5,801 nucleotides of DNA from Gammaproteobacteria bacterium. Its GTDB lineage: Bacteria > Pseudomonadota > Gammaproteobacteria > Steroidobacterales > Steroidobacteraceae. The DNA lies in assembly GCA_027451085.1 (NCBI GenBank), contig DAIDKA010000052.1, positions 1 through 5,801 of the forward strand, given 5' to 3'. Every line of letters starts with the position of its first letter. Within the stretch, counting starts at the first letter, position 1. The translations under genes and the position numbers were made by a program. The notes beneath the pieces are model-generated. The model ran no database searches. It was not told the origin of the DNA and saw only the letters and a list, made by a program, of their open reading frames with translations. Of the stretch, positions 1-5,801 are shown piece by piece.

Positions 1-453
1 GCGGCCCACGTGGGCTCGGTGGAGGCCGGCACGTTCGCGGACCTGGTGCTGTGGTCGCCGGCGTTCTTCGGCGCCAAGCCCGACCTGGTGCTCAAGGGCG
101 GCATGATCGCCGCCGCGCCGATGGGCGATCCCAATGCCAGCATTCCCACGCCCCAGCCGGTGCACTACCGGCCCATGTTCGGCGCACTCGGCCGCGGCGC
201 ATCCGCCAGCGCCCTCACCTTCGTCAGCAAGGCCTTCCTGGACGGTCATGGCCCGGAAAGGCTGGGCCTTTCGCGGCCGGCGGTCGCGGTCGCCGGCACG
301 CGCGCCATCGGCAAGCGTGACATGGTGTTGAACGACGCGATGCCGCTGATCGAAGTGCATCCGGAAACCTACGAGGTGCGGGCCGACGGACAGCTGCTGA
401 CCTGCGAGCCCGCGGCGGAACTGCCGCTGGCACAGCGCTATTTCCTGTTCTAG
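1..453 (+). CDS. ureC: Urease subunit alpha (UreC), C-terminal part, 5' end outside window
   Basis: UreC is the catalytic subunit of nickel urease, which hydrolyses urea to ammonia and carbamate in the cytoplasm. The first base of the window is in frame, and 150 codons precede the TAG stop. The segment carries the highly conserved UreC C-terminal signatures: HVGSVEAGTFADLVLWSPAF, then GGMIAAAPMGDPNASIPTPQ followed by PVHYRPMFGA, and the usual terminus LAQRYFLF. Compared with the approximately 567-residue Klebsiella protein, the visible part corresponds to about residue 418 onward. The nickel ligands, carbamylated lysine and flap cysteine therefore lie upstream and cannot be checked here. The GTG at base 10 is an internal valine codon, not a start. 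ureE follows after 22 nt, consistent with one operon. The frame is intact to the canonical terminus, so the gene shows no sign of decay. Confidence 0.97.
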   Translation, partial: AAHVGSVEAGTFADLVLWSPAFFGAKPDLVLKGGMIAAAPMGDPNASIPTPQPVHYRPMFGALGRGASASALTFVSKAFLDGHGPERLGLSRPAVAVAGTRAIGKRDMVLNDAMPLIEVHPETYEVRADGQLLTCEPAAELPLAQRYFLF

Positions 454-475
454 CGGCCCGGACGGTCAGCCGGTC

Positions 476-973
476 ATGGAAACCATCCCACGGGCGACAC
501 AGGTGCTGGCGGCAGGCAGCTGGCCGGCGGCGAGCGCCTCCGACCGCATCACGCTCACCTACGAGGAACGCCACCGGCGCCGGCTGCGCTTCACCGCCGA
601 GGGCGGCCTCGCCTTCCTGCTGGACCTGGCCCGCGCCACGGTGCTGCACGCGGGCGATGGTCTCAAGCTCGATGACGGGCGCATCGTGCGGGTCGAAGCC
701 GCACCGGAACCCCTGCTGGCGGTCGGCGCGGACTCACCGCAGCACCTCCTCCGCCTGGCCTGGCACATCGGCAACCGTCACCTGCCTGCGCAGCTGGCGG
801 CGGCGCGCATCCTGATCCGCGAAGATGCCGTGATCGAAGACATGCTGCGCGGCCTGGGCGCCGTCATCGAACACGTGGCGGAGCCCTTCACGCCGGAACC
901 CGGTGCCTATGACCAGCAGGGCCATTCCATGCTGCTGCTGCCCGGCGCGCACCGTCACGCAAATGCACCATGA
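476..973 (+). CDS. ureE: Urease accessory protein UreE, nickel metallochaperone
   Basis: UreE is a cytoplasmic dimeric chaperone that binds Ni(II) and passes it to UreG during urease activation. The product is 165 aa. An N-terminal peptide-binding-like beta domain (about residues 1-80) precedes the metal-binding domain, which carries the hallmark HIGNRHLP at residues 97-104; His102 corresponds to the dimer-interface nickel ligand (His96 in Klebsiella). Further matches are REDAVIEDMLR and the PFTPEPGAY stretch near the end. Two features are unusual. The HxH/HDH ligand site that Klebsiella has after GNRH is REDA here. The C-terminal histidine tail is reduced to QQGHSMLLLPGAHRHANAP, with only three histidines. 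ATG 476 was chosen as the first in-frame start after ureC; its upstream GGACGG is a weak ribosome site. The TGA stop overlaps the ureF start. Confidence 0.95.
   Translation: METIPRATQVLAAGSWPAASASDRITLTYEERHRRRLRFTAEGGLAFLLDLARATVLHAGDGLKLDDGRIVRVEAAPEPLLAVGADSPQHLLRLAWHIGNRHLPAQLAAARILIREDAVIEDMLRGLGAVIEHVAEPFTPEPGAYDQQGHSMLLLPGAHRHANAP
970..973 (+). other. ATGA stop-start overlap, ureE/ureF
   Basis: The ATG of ureF (970-972) shares bases with the TGA of ureE (971-973). No Shine-Dalgarno-like purine run is evident just upstream, so ureF is probably translated largely by coupling to ureE. The arrangement is seen directly; the coupling is inferred. Confidence 0.75.
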
Positions 974-1671
974 GCGATACGCTGTACCAGCTGCTCGCCT
1001 GGACATCCCCCGCTTACCCGACCGGGGCTTTCAGCTACAGCCACGGGATGGAGTGGGCGGTAGAACAAGGCTCGGTGCGCGATGTGCCGACGCTGCTGGA
1101 CTACGCGTCCGCGGTGCTCAGGCACGGCGGCGGCTGGATCGATGCGGTCCTGTTCATCCACGCCTGGCAGGCGGCCGCCGCGCCCGAACCGCAGTGGTGC
1201 GAGTCTGGACGTCGCCATCTGCTGGCGGTGGCGGAACTCGGTGCCGCCTTTCGCGGCAGCGCCGAAACCAGGCTCGAAAGCTGCCAGCAGGGTGCCGCGT
1301 TCCTGGCCGTCACGCTCGGGGCCTGGCCACACCCGCGGCTGCGGGAATTCGCAGGGGATCTCGCCGGCGCCCCGCTCGCCCACGCGGTCGCGGTTGCAGC
1401 GGCCTGCGCCGTGCACGGCATTGCGCTCGAACAGGCGCTGCGGGCCTTTCTGCAAGGGCTCGCCGCCAACCTGGTTTCGGCGGGCACCCGGCTCATCCCC
1501 CTGGGCCAGACCGACTCGCAGATCGCGGTGGCGCGCCTGATGCCGCTGGTCGATGCGGTCGCCACCGCCGCTTCCGGCGTGCCGCTGGATGACCTCGGCA
1601 CCGCCACCCCCGGCCTGGAGCTGTGCTCCATGCTGCACGAAACCCAGTACACGAGGCTTTTCCGCTCATGA
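970..1671 (+). CDS. ureF: Urease accessory protein UreF
   Basis: UreF joins UreD(H) and UreG on apo-urease and controls nickel delivery to the active site. The all-helical product is 233 aa, a normal family length. Recognisable conserved segments are the N-terminal SPAYPTGAFSYSHGMEW (residues 13-29), TRLESCQQGAAFL (100-112), LAHAVAVAAACAVHGI (136-151) and the core block NLVSAGTRLIPLGQTDSQIA (167-186). The C-terminal HETQYTRLFRS (223-233) is typical of the tail used for complex formation with UreD/H. The start at 970 is supported by the immediate LYQLLAWTSPAYPTG alignment and the ATGA overlap with ureE. The stop likewise overlaps the ureG start. No truncation or missing motif is visible. Confidence 0.96.
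   Translation: MSDTLYQLLAWTSPAYPTGAFSYSHGMEWAVEQGSVRDVPTLLDYASAVLRHGGGWIDAVLFIHAWQAAAAPEPQWCESGRRHLLAVAELGAAFRGSAETRLESCQQGAAFLAVTLGAWPHPRLREFAGDLAGAPLAHAVAVAAACAVHGIALEQALRAFLQGLAANLVSAGTRLIPLGQTDSQIAVARLMPLVDAVATAASGVPLDDLGTATPGLELCSMLHETQYTRLFRS
1668..1671 (+). other. ATGA stop-start overlap, ureF/ureG
   Basis: The ureG ATG (1668-1670) overlaps the ureF TGA (1669-1671). A GAGG at 1653-1656, 11 nt upstream of the ATG, could serve as a Shine-Dalgarno element inside the end of ureF. Together these favour 1668 over the in-frame ATG at 1623 as the ureG start. Confidence 0.75.
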
Positions 1672-2321
1672 GCACCAGCATCGCATCCCATGCCCAGGGC
1701 ACCGGCCCGCTGCGCGTCGGCATAGGTGGCCCGGTCGGGTCCGGCAAGACCGCCCTCACGGAGCGGCTGTGCCGGCACCTGTGCCACGCCTATGACACGG
1801 CAGCCATCACCAACGACATCTACACCAAGGAGGACGCGCAGTTCCTGACCCGCGCCGGCTGCCTCCCCCCCGAGCGCATCATGGGCGTCGAGACCGGCGG
1901 CTGCCCGCACACCGCGATCCGCGAGGATGCCAGCATCAACCTCGCCGCCGTGGCGGAAATGACCGCACGCTTTCCCGGCCTGGAGCTCATATTCATCGAA
2001 AGCGGCGGCGACAATCTGGCCGCCACCTTCAGCCCGGAGCTGGCCGACATCACCCTCTACGTGATAGACGTCTCCGCAGGCGACAAGATCCCGCGCAAGG
2101 GCGGTCCGGGCATCACCCGTTCAGACCTGCTGGTGATCAACAAGATCGACCTCGCACCACTGGTCGGAGCCTCGCTCGAGGTCATGGACCGCGATGCGAG
2201 GAAGATGCGCGGCGCCCGTCCCTTCTTCTTCACCAACCTGAAGCAGAACCACGGCGTGCGGGAGATCGCGGACTTCATCATCCATGCGGGCGGCCTGTCG
2301 CCGCGCCCGCTGCAGGCATGA
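1668..2321 (+). CDS. ureG: Urease accessory GTPase UreG
   Basis: UreG is the SIMIBI-class GTPase whose nucleotide-dependent dimer carries Ni(II) from UreE to the UreD-UreF-apourease complex. The product is 217 aa. It shows a P-loop GPVGSGKT (residues 21-28), the switch-region NDIYTKEDA (49-57) and the metal-binding Cys-Pro-His motif within GVETGGCPHTAIREDASINL (CPH at 79-81). It also has IESGGDNLAATFSPELAD (110-127), DVSAGDKIPRKGGPGI (134-149) and the guanine-specificity motif NKID (158-161). All key motifs are present, so it should be functional. An in-frame start at 1623 would add 15 residues that are simply the end of ureF read in another frame. The short N-terminus SIASHAQGTG before the P-loop has only one histidine, so there is no His-rich extension. 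The sensor-kinase gene begins 10 nt after the stop. Confidence 0.97.
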   Translation: MSTSIASHAQGTGPLRVGIGGPVGSGKTALTERLCRHLCHAYDTAAITNDIYTKEDAQFLTRAGCLPPERIMGVETGGCPHTAIREDASINLAAVAEMTARFPGLELIFIESGGDNLAATFSPELADITLYVIDVSAGDKIPRKGGPGITRSDLLVINKIDLAPLVGASLEVMDRDARKMRGARPFFFTNLKQNHGVREIADFIIHAGGLSPRPLQA

Positions 2322-2335
2322 AGCGCCGCACATGA
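2318..2335 (+). other. Five-codon stop/start relay between ureG and the kinase gene
   Basis: ATG 2318 overlaps the ureG TGA (2319-2321) as ATGA and opens a reading frame of only five codons, Met-Lys-Arg-Arg-Thr. Its TGA (2333-2335) overlaps the next ATG (2332-2334), again as ATGA, and that ATG is the start of the kinase gene. Ribosomes ending ureG could therefore reach the kinase start directly, or through this minicistron. No clear Shine-Dalgarno element precedes 2332. The base pattern is seen directly; whether the minicistron is translated is unknown, and it may be chance. Confidence 0.35.
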
Positions 2336-5300
2336 ACGCCCAGCCGCGCCAGCGCATCGTGCGCGAGCGGCGCCAGTACAACCAGTGGGTCAACAGCCAG
2401 ACCCTGGAGGACTACGCGCTGCGCTACACGGCCGAGCGCTCGCGCAAGAGTTCGTTCCGTGTCGGCAACACCGCGCTCGGCCCCATTGCGTTCCTCGCCT
2501 GTGAGGCGATCGGCGGTTCGCTCACGCTGGCCTATGGTGTCACCAACGCGGTGTGGGCGATCGCCGGATTCTGCATGCTGATGTTCCTGGTCGGGCTGCC
2601 CATCACGCACTACGCGGCACGCTACGGCGTGGACATCGACCTGCTCACCCGCGGCGCCGGCTTCGGCTACATGGGTTCGACCATCACCTCGCTGATCTAT
2701 GCCTCGTTCACCTTCATCCTGTTTGCCATCGAAGCCAGCATCATGTCCGTCGCGCTGCAGATGCTTCTGGGCATCCCGCTGGCGCTGGCGCACATCATCA
2801 GCTCCCTGGTGGTCATCCCGATCGCCCTGTACGGCATCAGCCTGATCAGCCGCATGCAGCTGGCCACGCAGGGCATCTGGCTGGTGCTGCAGTTCCTGCC
2901 GCTGTTCTATGTCGCCACCCGCGGCCGGGCCGAATTTCATGACTGGATGCACTACACCGGAGCCCAGGGCAACCCCGACGGCAGCATCAACCTCATGCTG
3001 TTCGGCATGGCGGCTTCCACCCTGCTGTCGCTGCTGCCGCAGATCGGCGAGCAGGTGGACTACCTGCGCTTCCTGCCCGAACGCCGACCCGACAACGCGC
3101 GCGGGTGGTGGACGGCCCTGGTGCTCACCGGCCCGGGCTGGGTCCTGATCGGCGGTTTCAAGCTGCTGGCAGGCTCGTTCCTGGCCTGGCTGGCCCTGCG
3201 GCACGGCCTGTCCCTGCAGCAGGCAACCCAGCCGACGGCGATGTATTCGCTGGTCTTCCGCCAGACCCTGGGTTCCCCCTCGGTGGCGCTGGTGCTGGCC
3301 GGGCTGTTCGTGATCGTGTGCCAGCTCAAGATCAACGTCACCAACGCCTATGCCGGCTCGATCGCGTGGTCGAACTTCTTCTCCCGGCTCACCCACAGCC
3401 ATCCCGGGCGGGTGGTGTGGCTGGTGTTCAATGTGCTGCTGGCGCTGCTGCTGATGGAAACCGGCATCGTCAATGCCATCGAAAGCATCCTGCGCATCTA
3501 CGCCAGTTTCGCCGCCGGCTGGATCGGCGCGCTGGCGGCGGACCTGGTGATCAACAAGCCCGCCGGCTGGTCCCCGCCGTACATCGAGTTCAAGCGTGCC
3601 CACCTCTACGATATCAATCCAGTGGGCGTGGGCGCGCTGGCGCTGTCGGTGTTGGCCTCGACGCTGGCCTTCCTCGGCGCCTTCGGCGGCATGGCTCAGA
3701 TCCTCTCACCCTTCATCGGCCTGGGTGTCGCCTTCATCACCGCGCCGGTGATCGCCTGGGCCACCGGCGGCAGGTACTACCTGGCGCGCAAGGCTGAGGG
3801 GCTGCCGGAGGGCAGCGTGATCCGCTGCAGCATCTGCGAGAACACCTTTGAGCGGCGCGACATGGCGCTCTGCCCGGCCTACAACGGCCCGATCTGCTCG
3901 CTGTGCTGCACCCTCGAGGCGCGCTGCCATGATGTCTGCAAGCAGGACAGCCGCTTCACAGACCAGCTCGCCCTGGCCCTGCGCCGGTTGCTGCCCACCC
4001 GGGTGGCCGCCGGGCTCCACACCCGCGCCGGGCAGTTTTCCGGCTTGCTGGCCGCCTTCACTCTGGCGAGCGGCCTGATCCTCTCACTGATCTACCACGC
4101 ATATGGCAATACCGCGGGCGTCGCCGTGCGGGACGTCATCCGCACCACGCTGTGGCTGGTGTTCATCAGCCTGCTGGTGCTGTCGGGCGTCGCCGCCTGG
4201 ATCGTCGTGCTGGCCCATGAGAGCCGGCGTGCCGCGGAGCAGGAGTCCGCGCGCCAGACCGCCATGCTGATGGAGGAGATCGAGGCGCACCAGCGCACGG
4301 ACGCGGCCCTGCAGCGCGCCAAGGAGGTCGCCGAAGCCGCCAACATCGCCAAGACGCGCTACCTCGTCGGCATCAGCCACGAGATCCGCACGCCGCTCAA
4401 CTCCATCTCCGGTTACGCCCAGCTGCTCGAACGCGGCGGCGGTCAGCCGGCCGAGAATGCCGTGCGCGTCATCAGGCGCAGCACCGAGCATCTCGCCAAC
4501 CTGATCGACGGCCTGCTCGACATCTCCAAGATCGAGAACGGCCTGTTGCGGCTCAACCGGGATCGCGTGCAGCTGGTGGAGTTCCTCGACCAGCTCGTGG
4601 ACATGTTCCGGCTGCAGGCGGCGGCGAAGGGCATCGCGTTCCATTACCAGCGCCCGCCGCACCTTCCGGCATGGGTCCACACCGACCAGAAGCGCCTGCG
4701 CCAGGTCCTGATCAACCTGCTGTCCAATGCCGTCAAATACACCGAGCAGGGCCATGCCTGTCTCGCGGTGCGGTACCGCAGCCAGGTGGCGGAATTCGAG
4801 GTTTCCGACACCGGCCTCGGCATCCAGCAGTCGGACCTCGAGCGCATTTTCGAGCCGTTCGAACGCGGCAGTGATCCGGCCGTGCGCTCGCTGCCGGGCA
4901 CCGGCCTGGGCCTCACCATCACCAAGCTGCTGACGCAGATCATGGGCGGGGAACTGCTGGTGCGCAGCGAACCGGGCAAGGGCACCATCCTCACCTGCCG
5001 GCTGCTGCTGTCCGATGCCACGCACGATCCGGCGGCTGCAAAGCCGTCGCGGCCCGTGCGCGGCTATCTCGGGCCGCGGCGGCGGGTGCTGCTCACCGAC
5101 GACAACCCCGCTCACCTCGACCTGGTGCGCGAGCTGCTGCAGTCGCTCGGATTCGACGTCGTGCCGGCCTGCAACGGCGGCGAATGCCTCACGCTGGCCG
5201 CCACGGATCATCCCGACCTGGTGCTGCTCGACCTGTCGCTGCCGGACATGACCGGCTGGGAGGTGGCGCGGCGACTGCGCGCCGCGTGGGACGCGTCGCA

Positions 5301-5745
5301 TCCCGCATCCGCCCGGTCGGACGATGGCGCACGCCGCGCCCAGAAGATCCTGATCGTCTCGGCCAATGCACACGAGTACCGTCCCGGTGGCGATGGCGAC
5401 TCCCCGCACGACGGCTTCATCATGAAGCCCGTCGAACTGGAGGCGCTGCTGGAGCAGATCGGCAGCCTGCTGGATCTGCAGTGGGTGCACGAACCCCAGG
5501 TGCTGCAGCCGGCGTCACCGGGACCCGCCGTTGCAGGCATTCCGCCCGGCTCGCGCCACCACCTGGATGAGCTGTGGCAGCTGGGCAGGATCGGCCACGT
5601 GCGCGGCATCGAAGCCAAGCTGCGTGAGATCGAGGAGCAGGATGCCGCCGCGCGTCCATTCACGATGCACCTGCGCACGCTGGTATCCGGCTTCGAACTC
5701 AAACGCTACATGGCGCTGCTCGAAGAGCAGCGCTCCGGGGAGTGA
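2332..5745 (+). CDS. NCS1 permease-like sensor hybrid histidine kinase with receiver domain
   Basis: This 1137-residue membrane protein is predicted to sense a ligand through a transporter domain and pass phosphate to an attached receiver. Residues about 45-480 form a 12-helix NCS1 (Transp_cyt_pur) permease, with LEDYALRYTAE, GPIAFLACEAIGGSLTLAYG and INVTNAYAGSIAWSNFFSR as family-like stretches. Next come eight cysteines (499-536), two membrane helices (about 569-590 and 605-628) and a coiled coil (630-675). The kinase has the H-box ISHEIRTPLNSI (His683), N-box LINLLSNAVKYT (Asn799), G1 SDTGLG (Asp826), F-box IFEPFERG and G2 GTGLGL (856-860). The receiver has Asp923/Asp924, phosphoacceptor Asp967, Ser1010 and Lys1032. 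A helical tail ends the protein. There is no HAMP or PAS. ATG 2332 is preferred over an earlier in-frame start inside ureG. The substrate is unknown; a nucleobase, hydantoin, allantoin or urea-related signal is inferred from fold and context. Transport activity may or may not be retained. Confidence 0.93.
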   Translation: MNAQPRQRIVRERRQYNQWVNSQTLEDYALRYTAERSRKSSFRVGNTALGPIAFLACEAIGGSLTLAYGVTNAVWAIAGFCMLMFLVGLPITHYAARYGVDIDLLTRGAGFGYMGSTITSLIYASFTFILFAIEASIMSVALQMLLGIPLALAHIISSLVVIPIALYGISLISRMQLATQGIWLVLQFLPLFYVATRGRAEFHDWMHYTGAQGNPDGSINLMLFGMAASTLLSLLPQIGEQVDYLRFLPERRPDNARGWWTALVLTGPGWVLIGGFKLLAGSFLAWLALRHGLSLQQATQPTAMYSLVFRQTLGSPSVALVLAGLFVIVCQLKINVTNAYAGSIAWSNFFSRLTHSHPGRVVWLVFNVLLALLLMETGIVNAIESILRIYASFAAGWIGALAADLVINKPAGWSPPYIEFKRAHLYDINPVGVGALALSVLASTLAFLGAFGGMAQILSPFIGLGVAFITAPVIAWATGGRYYLARKAEGLPEGSVIRCSICENTFERRDMALCPAYNGPICSLCCTLEARCHDVCKQDSRFTDQLALALRRLLPTRVAAGLHTRAGQFSGLLAAFTLASGLILSLIYHAYGNTAGVAVRDVIRTTLWLVFISLLVLSGVAAWIVVLAHESRRAAEQESARQTAMLMEEIEAHQRTDAALQRAKEVAEAANIAKTRYLVGISHEIRTPLNSISGYAQLLERGGGQPAENAVRVIRRSTEHLANLIDGLLDISKIENGLLRLNRDRVQLVEFLDQLVDMFRLQAAAKGIAFHYQRPPHLPAWVHTDQKRLRQVLINLLSNAVKYTEQGHACLAVRYRSQVAEFEVSDTGLGIQQSDLERIFEPFERGSDPAVRSLPGTGLGLTITKLLTQIMGGELLVRSEPGKGTILTCRLLLSDATHDPAAAKPSRPVRGYLGPRRRVLLTDDNPAHLDLVRELLQSLGFDVVPACNGGECLTLAATDHPDLVLLDLSLPDMTGWEVARRLRAAWDASHPASARSDDGARRAQKILIVSANAHEYRPGGDGDSPHDGFIMKPVELEALLEQIGSLLDLQWVHEPQVLQPASPGPAVAGIPPGSRHHLDELWQLGRIGHVRGIEAKLREIEEQDAAARPFTMHLRTLVSGFELKRYMALLEEQRSGE
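3826..3939 (+). other. Eight-cysteine putative metal-binding segment of the sensor kinase
   Basis: Residues 499-536 of the kinase contain eight cysteines spaced C-x2-C-x11-C-x7-C-x2-C-C-x5-C-x3-C, plus His533. The segment lies just after the last permease helix and before the extra membrane-helix pair, so with an even helix count it should face the cytoplasm. The spacing suits one or two structural zinc sites or possibly an iron-sulfur cluster; sequence alone cannot distinguish these. The rest of the protein contains only a few scattered cysteines, so the cluster is clearly not background. Confidence 0.7.
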
Positions 5746-5756
5746 ACGGATCCAAC

Positions 5757-5801
5757 ATGCGCCGCGATACCATACTGGTGGTCGACGATACACCCGACAC
5801 C
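5757..5801 (+). CDS. Response regulator, N-terminal fragment (3' end outside window)
   Basis: Fifteen codons are visible, reading MRRDTILVVDDTPDT. The hydrophobic strand ILVV followed by Asp-Asp is the start of a CheY-like receiver domain: beta-1 and the paired acidic residues that bind magnesium. The gene starts 11 nt after the kinase stop, so it is probably co-transcribed and is the natural phosphorylation partner. A GGGGAG at 5737-5742 lies 14 nt upstream of the ATG, somewhat far for a ribosome site; GGA at 5748-5750 is closer but weak. The output domain is beyond the window. A LuxR-type DNA-binding regulator is a plausible guess from the DDTPDT opening, but a further kinase or a signalling enzyme cannot be excluded. 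Confidence 0.8.
   Translation, partial: MRRDTILVVDDTPDT

Noticed and set aside
10..12. GTG as a start codon for a small 147-residue gene
   Set aside because: It is an internal valine of UreC in the conserved HVGSVE segment, and the frame is open back to base 1.
1623..1667. Upstream in-frame start for ureG adding 15 residues
   Set aside because: The added residues are the ureF end in another frame. The ATG at 1668 matches the usual UreG length, has a GAGG upstream and forms the ATGA overlap.
1101..1910. Antisense open frame spanning the ureF/ureG junction
   Set aside because: It covers two confidently identified genes and has a low-complexity Ala/Arg/Ser-rich product.
2284..2331. Upstream in-frame start for the sensor kinase adding 16 residues
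   Set aside because: It would begin inside ureG with an Arg/Cys-rich peptide unlike the family N-terminus. The ATG at 2332 is directly after ureG and gives a sensible start.
3421..3460. CTG-rich run as a possible simple repeat
   Set aside because: It encodes leucines of a membrane helix (LVFNVLLALLLM) in the preferred codon, and is not a tandem repeat beyond that.
2278..3603. Long antisense open frame (441 codons) opposite the permease part
   Set aside because: It lies fully opposite a clearly conserved coding region. Its product is rich in Gln, His, Arg and Gly with no recognisable domain, as expected for antisense frames in G+C-rich DNA.
4084..5490. Long antisense open frame (468 codons) opposite the kinase and receiver
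   Set aside because: Same composition artefact. The opposite strand contains all kinase and receiver motifs, and no ribosome site or family signature supports the antisense frame.
5554..5742. C-terminal helical tail of the kinase as an Hpt domain
   Set aside because: There is no histidine in an HxxKG-like setting; the His-rich spot at residues 1076-1077 is at the start of the tail and lacks the flanking pattern.
5746..5756. Terminator or promoter between the kinase and the next regulator
   Set aside because: The gap is only 11 nt and contains no stem-loop with a T-run; the two genes look co-transcribed.

Overview
The window is a dense, one-strand stretch of bacterial chromosome, roughly two-thirds G+C by eye. 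Third codon positions are strongly G/C-rich and the antisense strand carries long spurious reading frames. Gene order and protein style (ureC-ureE-ureF-ureG, then a hybrid sensor kinase) suggest a beta- or gammaproteobacterium. No rRNA or other taxonomic marker is present, so that placement is inference.

Bases 1-2321 are the 3' part of a urease operon. It begins with the last 150 codons of ureC (urease catalytic alpha subunit). Then come ureE (nickel metallochaperone), ureF (activation-complex scaffold) and ureG (SIMIBI GTPase that drives nickel insertion). The ureE/ureF and ureF/ureG junctions are ATGA stop-start overlaps, so translation is probably coupled. ureA, ureB and ureD are not in the window, nor is a ureJ-type nickel permease gene.

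Bases 2332-5745 hold one uninterrupted gene for a 1137-residue protein, starting only 10 nt after ureG. Its order of parts is: a complete 12-helix NCS1-type permease (purine/cytosine/hydantoin permease family); an eight-cysteine segment; two more membrane helices; a coiled coil; a histidine kinase core with all expected boxes; a receiver domain with all expected residues; and a helical C-terminal tail. It appears to be a transporter-derived sensor, analogous in plan to CbrA-type (SLC5-kinase) proteins but built on a different transporter fold. Eleven nt further on, a second receiver protein begins with an ATG at 5757 and runs off the window.

The working model is that urease maturation genes are co-transcribed with a two-component system whose sensor uses a nucleobase/hydantoin-type permease to monitor a nitrogen compound. 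The most interesting features are the permease-kinase fusion inside a urease operon, the eight-cysteine cluster between permease and kinase, a five-codon stop/start relay at the ureG-kinase junction, and a UreE that lacks the usual histidine tail. There is no gene-free stretch longer than 22 nt, and I saw no RNA gene, mobile element, CRISPR array or clear terminator.
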